Source of the DNA: a virus
Length of the DNA stretch: 21,687 nt
Reading direction: 5' to 3' (one strand)
IMG/VR virus record: IMGVR_UViG_3300035662_000180
Location: 1 to 21,687 of that record
This document shows, piece by piece, positions 15,762 through 21,687 of the stretch. The first letter of the stretch is position 1. Each line of letters begins with the position of its first letter. The notes beneath the pieces were generated by a model. That model did not search any database, was not told where the DNA came from, and worked only from the letters and a program-made list of their open reading frames with translations. The translations under genes were made by a program, and so were the position numbers.

Positions 15762-17810
15762 ATGACAAAGTATTTAAGTGGAAGAGTAAAAAGAAGGTCA
15801 CAGTCCGATTTAACAAGTGATAGATATAAGTACTTAGCAATAAATCAAGCAGAACCAAATCTTGGAGATCCTTCTTTACTGGAACAATCTCTTCCTTTTG
15901 GTCAACCATATCAAGTTGTTTCAGTACCTGGATATCCAGGACAACGATATTGGATTCCACCTGGAGGTGGATTGATACCTGGTTCTATTAGTGTTTATGA
16001 TGAAAATATTATTGTCCCCAGTAATGCTGGTGTGAGTAGCATTACTCAAATAAATTTTGTTGGATCTGCAATTAGTGTAACTGGTTATTTAAATGCAGAT
16101 AATTCCCCAGGAACTGGAGTTACTGTTAGAGTTTTTGCTCCAGGAAATAATCAACAAATATTTTTTAATAATAACAATGAGTTTGGAACTTCTTCATTAT
16201 TGATTTTTGATAATGTTACTGGAATTTTAACAGCAGGAAAATCCATTAATGTTGGTATTGGTGCCACTGTTTTGACTGCAACTTTAGATGGTTTAGTTGG
16301 AATTAGAACTGCAACCCCAACAGACCCATTAGACGTAAATGGAAATATAAGACTTCGTTCTGGTCTTAAAGATTTTAATAACAATGTAGGTATTGAAAGT
16401 TCTATTCTTGTTTCTACAGGTGCTGGAGTTTCTTGGACCTCCCCTTATGCTGCTGGTCTTCAGGGTCTTCAGGGACTTCAGGGCACTCAAGGAACACAGG
16501 GAACTCAAGGTACTCAAGGAACACAGGGAACACAGGGAACTCAAGGTACTCAAGGAACACAGGGAACTCAAGGTACTCAAGGAACACAGGGAACTCAAGG
16601 TACTCAAGGTACTCAAGGTACTCAAGGAACACAGGGAACTCAAGGAACACAGGGAACTCAAGGTACTCAAGGTACTCAAGGACTTCAGGGAACACAAGGA
16701 ACTCAGGGCACTCAAGGCATCTCTGGGGAAGGAGGTGCTCAAGGAACTCAAGGAACTCAAGGAACACAGGGTACTCAGGGAACTCAAGGTACTCAAGGTC
16801 TTCAGGGAACACAAGGAACTCAGGGCACTCAAGGCATCTCTGGGGAAGGAGGTGCTCAAGGAACTCAAGGAACTCAAGGAACACAGGGTACTCAGGGAAC
16901 TCAAGGTACTCAGGGAACTCAAGGTACTCAAGGTATCTCTGGTGGAGGAGGTGCTCAAGGAACACAGGGTACTCAGGGAACTCAAGGTACTCAAGGTATC
17001 TCTGGTGGAGAAGGTGCTCAAGGAACACAGGGTACTCAGGGAACTCAAGGTACTCAAGGTATCTCTGGTGGAGGAGGTGCTCAAGGAACACAGGGTACTC
17101 AAGGAACTCAAGGTACTCAAGGTACTCAAGGAACACAGGGTACTCAAGGAACTCAAGGTACTCAAGGTCTTCAGGGACTTCAAGGAACACAGGGTACTCA
17201 GGGTACTCAGGGTACTCAAGGAACTCAAGGTACTCAAGGAACTCAAGGTACTCAAGGCACACAAGGTACTCAAGGTGCTACAGGAACAGGTACTCAAGGT
17301 ACTACAGGAACAGGTACTCAAGGTACTCAGGGCACTCAGGGCACTCAAGGAACTCAAGGTGCTTCAGGTGTTAGTGTTAGTGGAAGTATTATACAAGTTG
17401 CATATGCAACATCTAGTTTAACGAACTCAACAACATCAACATCTTTTCAGGCATCAAGTTTAGCAGTTTCAATCATCCCAAACTCTACTTCTAGTAAAAT
17501 ACTTATAATTTCACATTTCTCAGCAAATCAAGAAACTCAAGCATCAAGTGGAGATGGTGGATATTTTTCTATTTTTAGAAGTGGTACTAATCTTGGAGAT
17601 GCAACTTATGGTATGATATTTGTAGGTACGAATTCACCACCAGTTTATTCAGGTGCATCGCTCACTTGGATAGATTCTCCAAGTACAACATCTTCTGTAG
17701 AATATAAACTTTATTTTAGAAGTAAATTGGGAGGAACTGTAAGTGCTCTAACTGGAACTGGTGGTGAAACTAGAGCAGCATCAATTACGGCAATGGAGAT
17801 AGTAGCATGA
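15762..17810 (+). CDS. Collagen-like tail fibre with globular C-terminal knob
   Basis: The 682-residue protein has a basic N-terminal attachment region (TKYLSGRVKRRSQSDL, then PGYPGQRYWIPPGGG) and a shaft with one VGIxxxxPxxxLDVxG repeat (VGIRTATPTDPLDVNG). A collagen-like segment of Gly-X-Y triplets follows from residue 232 to 535, mostly Gly-Thr-Gln, with five Gly-Ile-Ser-Gly-x-Gly-Gly-Ala-Gln inserts that keep the three-residue register and two short breaks near its end (GATGTGTQGTTGTGTQ). A C-terminal beta-domain (about 536-682: IPNSTSSKILIISHFSA, DSPSTTSSVEYKLYFRS, ASITAMEIV) is of a type common at phage fibre tips. The shaft should trimerise as a triple helix and the knob should bind the host. 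It starts 2 bases after the upstream stop and overlaps the next gene by 4 bases (ATGA). Confidence 0.8.
   Translation: MTKYLSGRVKRRSQSDLTSDRYKYLAINQAEPNLGDPSLLEQSLPFGQPYQVVSVPGYPGQRYWIPPGGGLIPGSISVYDENIIVPSNAGVSSITQINFVGSAISVTGYLNADNSPGTGVTVRVFAPGNNQQIFFNNNNEFGTSSLLIFDNVTGILTAGKSINVGIGATVLTATLDGLVGIRTATPTDPLDVNGNIRLRSGLKDFNNNVGIESSILVSTGAGVSWTSPYAAGLQGLQGLQGTQGTQGTQGTQGTQGTQGTQGTQGTQGTQGTQGTQGTQGTQGTQGTQGTQGTQGTQGTQGTQGTQGLQGTQGTQGTQGISGEGGAQGTQGTQGTQGTQGTQGTQGLQGTQGTQGTQGISGEGGAQGTQGTQGTQGTQGTQGTQGTQGTQGISGGGGAQGTQGTQGTQGTQGISGGEGAQGTQGTQGTQGTQGISGGGGAQGTQGTQGTQGTQGTQGTQGTQGTQGTQGLQGLQGTQGTQGTQGTQGTQGTQGTQGTQGTQGTQGATGTGTQGTTGTGTQGTQGTQGTQGTQGASGVSVSGSIIQVAYATSSLTNSTTSTSFQASSLAVSIIPNSTSSKILIISHFSANQETQASSGDGGYFSIFRSGTNLGDATYGMIFVGTNSPPVYSGASLTWIDSPSTTSSVEYKLYFRSKLGGTVSALTGTGGETRAASITAMEIVA
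16684..16912 (+). repeat. 117-base tandem duplication inside the collagen tract
   Basis: Bases 16684-16795 and 16801-16912 are identical over 112 bases, with a period of 117 bases (39 codons, 13 Gly-X-Y triplets). Each copy holds one ISGEGGAQ insert. Identity at synonymous sites implies a recent duplication. Confidence 0.85.
16896..17084 (+). repeat. Three tandem 63-base units inside the collagen tract
   Basis: Units at 16896-16958, 16959-17021 and 17022-17084 each encode seven Gly-X-Y triplets ending in ISG-G(G/E)G-AQ. They differ at only a few bases, for example GGAGGAGGT against GGAGAAGGT, and the first has ACT CAA where the others have ACA CAG. Confidence 0.85.
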
Positions 17811-18115
17811 CAATAGAATCAAACTTTTTTTATAAGGCAATTTCATCTTTAGCACCAAAATCACAATGGTTTTGTATTGATTGTGATTATGAACAATTAA
17901 AGTGGTTTTCTGAAGATATTCCAAAACCAACTTTTGAAGAAATTGAAGCAGAGATGCAACGACTTCAAGCAGAATATGATCACAATGAATATCAAAGACT
18001 TAGAGCAATAGAATATCCATCTTTTGCTGATCAATTTGATCTCTTATATCATGGTGGTTATGATGCTTGGAAAGCAGAGATTGATAAAATAAAGCAAAAA
18101 TATCCAAAACCGTGA
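17807..18115 (+). CDS. Small phage protein, tail-fibre-assembly-like
   Basis: The 102-residue protein overlaps the collagen-like fibre stop as ATGA. Its C-terminal half carries a pattern found in many phage proteins encoded just after fibre genes: AEYDHNEYQRLRAIEYPSFA, DQFDLLYHGGYDAWK, and IDKIKQKYPKP at the end. The N-terminus has WFCIDCDYEQLKWFSED. Such proteins are thought to be fibre-assembly factors or small structural parts, but their action is poorly established. The context, directly after a fibre, supports that general role. Confidence 0.65.
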   Translation: MTIESNFFYKAISSLAPKSQWFCIDCDYEQLKWFSEDIPKPTFEEIEAEMQRLQAEYDHNEYQRLRAIEYPSFADQFDLLYHGGYDAWKAEIDKIKQKYPKP

Positions 18116-18123
18116 TATAATAT
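18116..18123 (+). promoter_or_regulatory. Degenerate late-promoter-like TATAATAT box
   Basis: TATAATAT lies immediately after the stop at 18113-18115 and starts 29 bases before ATG 18145, the same position as the perfect boxes elsewhere in the window. The match to TATAAATA is only partial; TATAAT is also a sigma-70 type -10 sequence. Confidence 0.35.
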
Positions 18124-18144
18124 ATACTGAAGATACTTTTTATT

Positions 18145-18571
18145 ATGAGATTTCATGTTCTTGGTTTACCGCACACGGTTTCTAGTAAAGATTTTAATGC
18201 CTGTGCATATACTCAAAAAGTAGTTAAATTTTGTAAGATGATGAGTGCTCGTGGGCACTATATTATTCATTATGGTCATGAAGATTCTGATGCAATTTGC
18301 AATGAGCACGTTTCAGTCATTACAAATGAGGACTGGCAAACTTGTTATAGGAACTCCTGTTGGATATTTTGAAGAAAATGGAAAACATGGTGGAGGAATT
18401 TTAGTTCCTTTAGATGAATTAGGATTTCTAAACGAAACTAGAAAAAATTTACTATACTATAAAGATAATCCAAAGGAATATAAAGAAAAATGTGAAGAGA
18501 TACAACATTATGCAAGAGAGCATTATGACTGGGGTAAAACCATACATTCTTGGGTTGAACTGTTTTCTTAA
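18145..18571 (+). pseudogene. Decayed glycosyltransferase (internal deletion and frame change)
   Basis: From ATG 18145, about 60 residues (MRFHVLGLPHTVSSKDFNAC, YTQKVVKFCKMMSARGHYII, HYGHEDSDAICNEHVSVITN) match the N-terminus of the glycosyltransferase-like proteins common in marine T4-like phages. This frame soon stops (18370). In the +1 frame, from about 18330 to 18571, comes a typical glycosyltransferase C-terminus: GKLVIGTPVGYFEENGKHGG, GILVPLDELGFLNETRKN, LLYYKDNPKEY, HYDWGKTIHSWVELFS. Full-length proteins of this kind have roughly 350-400 residues, so the central catalytic part (about 200 or more residues) is missing and the two ends are out of frame, joined near 18328-18340. It cannot make a working enzyme. 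The two ends may come from different glycosyltransferase genes. Confidence 0.75.
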
Positions 18572-18720
18572 GAATTGAATTGGTTGACAGGACCCCAAAT
18601 TGGTTCTATAGATATAAATTAGAAAAATATCTTCTTCTACTGTTAATATTGGAACTGTTTAAAAATGCTCCATAGAATGAAACCTATATATTATAAGAAA
18701 AAAAGTACCAGCAATAAGTA
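18572..18720. other. Non-coding gap, 149 bases
   Basis: This is the longest gap in the window. I see no convincing terminator: AATTGG at 18578-18583 and CCAAAT near 18595-18600 pair poorly and no T-run follows. TATAAATT at 18613-18620 is a near match to the late-promoter box but lies over 100 bases before the next start. A better placed box is at 18692-18699. Confidence 0.5.
18692..18699 (+). promoter_or_regulatory. Degenerate late-promoter-like TATAAGAA box
   Basis: TATAAGAA matches six of eight positions of TATAAATA and starts 29 bases before ATG 18721, the same spacing as the two perfect plus-strand boxes at 1342 and 2271. Confidence 0.4.
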
Positions 18721-21687
18721 ATGACGGACAGATTTCCACTTATAGCAAATCCAACAACTCAACAGATTGAGGAATTAGCACCTGGAGATAATCTCAATTT
18801 ACAGAATAGTGGAATAGTTGGTGCTACAACTATAACCGCAGATAAGTTTGTTGGAACTCTACAAGGAAACGCAGCAACTGCTGATAGATTAAATAATGCT
18901 GCGAATATAACTGGTGGATTTATTAGTAGTTCTAGATTATCTGGTTATTATGGAATTGATGTAAATAGTGCAAATATACTTACGAATGCTGCAAATATTG
19001 CTGCAGGAACAATCAGCAGTGCAAGATTATCTGGTCATTATCCAATTTCTGTTGATTCTGCTTCTTCTTCTGATGCTTTGACTGATGCATCAAATATTAC
19101 AGGTGGTATAGTTCCTTCCGAAAGGTTAGAGGGATTTTACGACATTAATGTAGGAACAGCAAACACTGCAAACATTATTACTCCTGGAAGTTTTCAGAAT
19201 ATTAGTATTGGAGGAAATGCTGCTACTGCTACTACAGCAGTCAATCTTTCTGGTGGAACAGTTTCTGGTGTTGATTTAAATATTAGTGACATTGGTACAA
19301 TTGGAACTTTAGGTGTTTCTGGTTTAACAACAACAACTAACTTAAATGTAACCAATTTAGCATCAATTGGGTTTGCTTCTGTAGGAGTTGCAACGATTGG
19401 ATTTGGAACATTTACAAATGTCAGAATATCAGGTGCTGCTACAATTGGGTTCTTAACAGCAACTAATGCTCGTGTTTCTGGAACTGCTACTGTTGGATTT
19501 TTAACTGCAACTAATTTAAATTCACCCAATGCAACTTTGGGAATTGTTACTGCAAATACACTCACTGGTCTTAATACATTATCTTCGTATGATGCAACCC
19601 TTGATTTTATTAATAATACTAGGATTACATCGGGTTTATTGGTTGGAACTGCAGCATCAATTGGAATTGCAACAATAGGATTTGGAACTTTTACAAATGT
19701 ACGAGTATCGGGAATATTAACTGCAGGTACATTTTCTGGTAATTTTAGTGGAGGAATAGTTGCTGCTGCTGCTTCTATTGGAATTGCAACAATTAGTTAT
19801 GCAAATGTCGGACTTGCATCAATTGGTATTGCAACTGTAGGATTTGCCTCTGTTGGTATTGCTACTATAGGATTTTTAACCGCAACTGATGTTCGTGTTT
19901 CTGGAACTGCTACTGTTGGTCTTTTAACTGCAACAACAATTTTCACTAATAATTATCTTGGAAATGGGGAATCCATAGTAGGTATTGTAACTCAAATTAA
20001 TATTGGGACCGGTCTTACTTTAACATCTACACAAACAGCAGGAAAGGGAATAGTTAATGTAGGAATTCGCACTACTATAGGAAAAACAATCTTTGTTTCC
20101 TTTGAAGGAAATGATTCAAACACTGGATTGTTGAATAATGATGCAAAGAAAACTATAAAAGCAGCAGCAGCACTTGCTTTACCTGGAGATACAATTAAAG
20201 TTTTTCCAGGAACTTATGTTGAAAATAATCCAATAGTTTTATCAAAAGATGTTTCAGTGGAAGGAACAGAGTTGCGTAACTGTTTAGTTTCACCACAAAA
20301 CACTGGACTTGATTTATTCCACGTTAATAATGGATGTCATTTAACAGATTTAAGTTTTGTTGGTGCTCCATCAACAAATGGTGCATCGGTAGTATCATTT
20401 CAACCACTTGCTGGAGTTTCTACTCATAGATTTTTTGATGCTGCAAGAATGATTCGTATGAATCTTGATTTTATTTCTGAAGAAACTGTAGGATATTTAA
20501 CCAGCACAGATTATAAAAATCCTATATTTAATTCTGGAATAAGTACAATTAGAAAAGGTGTTGTATCTGCATTAAAGGCAGTATGCCATGACATTACAAG
20601 GGGTGGAAATTCTAAGTGTGTGGTTGCAGGAAAATCATATTACACTGCAGGAGGAGCACTTCAGAATATTGTTGGATTTAAAACCGAAACAATAGATGCC
20701 TTTAATTATGCAGTAGGAATTGCAAGGTCTTGTATTAATAATGTTTCTTTTGCAAAAACAAGTGGTGGAAATTATCAGTCTTATTATACACAAGTAAAGG
20801 ATGTTTCCATTCAAGCAGATTCTGCAACTGGATCTAATACTAATTTAAATTCTTGTTCAAATGTAATTTCTGCATTATATTCTTGTGTTGGAATTGTGAC
20901 TACAATAATTAATGATGGTTTGAGTGCTCTTGGTGGAGCAGGAATTAATACAACACTACCATCAGCATATGATGGACAATCAAGTAACAATTGGTCCAGC
21001 ACAAAACTTGAAGGAACAACGTTCTCACCTGGTGTCGGAATTATTTCAAAAGGTCCTTATATTCGCAACTGCACAAATTTTATACCAAATAGCATTGGAT
21101 TAAAGGTAAATGGTTTTGATGCAGAACCTGGAGATGAAATTGATAATGGCATTCAAGGTTCTATGAGTGTTGATTCTTATACACAATATAATCAAGGTGG
21201 TATTGGAGTGTCAATTACCAATGGTGGTTATGCTCAATTAGTTTCTATCTTTACAATTTGTGATGATATTGCGATTTATACATCTTCTGGTGGTCAGTGT
21301 GATATTACCAATTCTAACAATTCATTCGGAACTTATGGATTATATTCAAATGGTGTAGGGGATTACTCTAGTAGATCAATTTTTAGATATACTGGAACTG
21401 CAAATACAAATGCTACTATAGGTCAAAATATAATTACAGTTTCTGGTTTGGGAACCAATAGACCATATCAAGGGCAAGCAATTTATTTTGGAAACTTATA
21501 TTATTCTGTTGAATCTATAAGTGTCACTGATGGTGGTTCTGGTTATACATCGGAACCAACTGTTACAATTAGTTCTCCAACTGGTCCAAATGGAATTACT
21601 GCCGAGGCATTTCCTGTAATTGAAAATGGAAAAGTAGTTTCAATTAATGTTATTAGTACTGGTAATCAATATGTAACTGCACCAACT
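18721..21687 (+). CDS. Large beta-helix tail fibre, 3' end beyond window
   Basis: The frame from ATG 18721 is open to the window edge (989 codons, no stop). It begins MTDRFPLIANPTTQQIEELA, a virion-attachment type start. Residues 57-150 hold three shaft repeats of 30-33 residues (LNNAANITGGFISSSRLSGY, LTNAANIAAGTISSARLSGH, LTDASNITGGIVPSERLEGF). Residues 210-430 hold short strand repeats of the type ASIGIATIGF and RVSGTATVGFLTATN. From about 455 a parallel beta-helix domain resembles that of the 914-residue fibre: FVSFEGNDSNTGLLNNDAKK, PGDTIKVFPGTYVENNPIVL, FHVNNGCHLTDLSFVGAP, YIRNCTNFIPNSIGLKV, SITNGGYAQLVSIFT, ITNSNNSFGTYGLYSNG. It carries an extra segment of about 150 residues (near 570-745, with AARMIRMNLDFISEETVGYL) absent from the other fibre. 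GxGY modules begin near 936 (TDGGSGYTSEPTVTI). It is probably a receptor-binding fibre. Confidence 0.8.
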   Translation, partial: MTDRFPLIANPTTQQIEELAPGDNLNLQNSGIVGATTITADKFVGTLQGNAATADRLNNAANITGGFISSSRLSGYYGIDVNSANILTNAANIAAGTISSARLSGHYPISVDSASSSDALTDASNITGGIVPSERLEGFYDINVGTANTANIITPGSFQNISIGGNAATATTAVNLSGGTVSGVDLNISDIGTIGTLGVSGLTTTTNLNVTNLASIGFASVGVATIGFGTFTNVRISGAATIGFLTATNARVSGTATVGFLTATNLNSPNATLGIVTANTLTGLNTLSSYDATLDFINNTRITSGLLVGTAASIGIATIGFGTFTNVRVSGILTAGTFSGNFSGGIVAAAASIGIATISYANVGLASIGIATVGFASVGIATIGFLTATDVRVSGTATVGLLTATTIFTNNYLGNGESIVGIVTQINIGTGLTLTSTQTAGKGIVNVGIRTTIGKTIFVSFEGNDSNTGLLNNDAKKTIKAAAALALPGDTIKVFPGTYVENNPIVLSKDVSVEGTELRNCLVSPQNTGLDLFHVNNGCHLTDLSFVGAPSTNGASVVSFQPLAGVSTHRFFDAARMIRMNLDFISEETVGYLTSTDYKNPIFNSGISTIRKGVVSALKAVCHDITRGGNSKCVVAGKSYYTAGGALQNIVGFKTETIDAFNYAVGIARSCINNVSFAKTSGGNYQSYYTQVKDVSIQADSATGSNTNLNSCSNVISALYSCVGIVTTIINDGLSALGGAGINTTLPSAYDGQSSNNWSSTKLEGTTFSPGVGIISKGPYIRNCTNFIPNSIGLKVNGFDAEPGDEIDNGIQGSMSVDSYTQYNQGGIGVSITNGGYAQLVSIFTICDDIAIYTSSGGQCDITNSNNSFGTYGLYSNGVGDYSSRSIFRYTGTANTNATIGQNIITVSGLGTNRPYQGQAIYFGNLYYSVESISVTDGGSGYTSEPTVTISSPTGPNGITAEAFPVIENGKVVSINVISTGNQYVTAPT
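18889..19170 (+). repeat. Three shaft repeats of about 30-33 residues in the partial fibre
   Basis: The encoded units start near residues 57, 87 and 120 and share the pattern L-x-x-A-x-N-I-x-x-G-x-I-x-S-x-R-L-x-G-x-Y-x-I-x-V. The DNA copies are diverged, so the repeat is an old structural one. Confidence 0.75.

Larger units (their letters stand above)
16455..17366 (+). repeat. Collagen-coding 9-base repeat tract
   Basis: About 101 consecutive GGN-ACN-CAR type codon triplets encode Gly-X-Y repeats. Synonymous choices vary (GGA ACA CAG, GGA ACT CAA, GGT ACT CAA), which marks out higher-order duplications inside the tract. The tract leaves long open frames on both strands and in all offset frames; these are by-products of the period. 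Confidence 0.95.

Noticed and set aside
16455-17366. CRISPR-like appearance of the repeats
   Set aside because: The repeats are in-frame codon triplets without unique spacers of constant length, inside a clear coding frame.
16329-17421. Long open frames of 280-340 residues on both strands across the collagen tract
   Set aside because: They are period-3 by-products of the 9-base repeat; their products are simple Leu/Ser- or Glu/Tyr-type repeats and they overlap the convincing collagen frame.
18245-18571. Independent 108-residue gene
   Set aside because: Its first 28 or so residues are the out-of-frame reading of the glycosyltransferase N-terminus, and only the later part resembles a protein; it is one half of the decayed gene.
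18572-18720. Terminator after the decayed glycosyltransferase
   Set aside because: The possible stem AATTGG/CCAAAT has a mismatch and no following T-run.
19194-19565. Minus-strand 123-residue frame
   Set aside because: It is opposite the shaft repeats of the partial fibre and reads as Val/Pro/Ala repeats, an antisense by-product.

Overview
The window is part of a tailed-phage genome: the baseplate, hub and tail-fibre module of a T4-like contractile-tailed phage, most like the marine T4-like phages that infect cyanobacteria (or other small-genome marine bacteria). The case rests on a head-completion nuclease of the gp4 type, a gp26-type baseplate/chaperone protein, gp27- and gp5-type hub proteins, a string of fibre proteins in the cyanophage style, visibly AT-rich DNA, TATAAATA/AATAAATA boxes like T4-like late promoters, and very tight packing (TAATG and ATGA junctions). 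The host is inferred, not shown.

Layout. Positions 1-610 hold two genes on the minus strand (gp4 and the start of an unidentified downstream gene). Everything from 642 on is on the plus strand. 642-2275 encodes a tail-tube-fold baseplate protein, gp26 and a 57-residue protein that appears to be expressed as a -1 frameshift extension of gp26. 2300-6171 encodes two related, glycine-rich tail proteins, each with a lytic region: one has a tail-lysozyme-like domain, the other an M23 peptidase domain plus an amidase-like domain whose motifs are in permuted order. 6171-10453 holds the hub and spike set: gp27-like, a small unknown, gp5-like without a lysozyme domain, and a small candidate spike-tip protein. 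10453-18115 is a coupled run of fibre and structural proteins, including a 914-residue beta-helix fibre and a collagen-like fibre with about 100 Gly-X-Y triplets. 18145-18571 is the wreck of a glycosyltransferase gene. 18721 to the window end is a second large beta-helix fibre, open at the edge.

How the parts fit. The frameshifted pair sits just before the candidate tape-measure/lytic proteins, the place where lambda-, P2- and Mu-type phages keep the G/GT tail chaperones. The hub genes follow in the order in which the parts would stack at the tail tip, then the fibres that would touch the cell. Peptidoglycan-cutting functions, which T4 places in gp5, seem to have moved into the two proteins at 2300-6171. 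Genes preceded by a real gap each carry a late-promoter-like box starting 29-30 bases before the ATG, which suggests short-leader late transcripts; the others are translationally coupled. I saw no tRNA, CRISPR array, insertion sequence or integration site.
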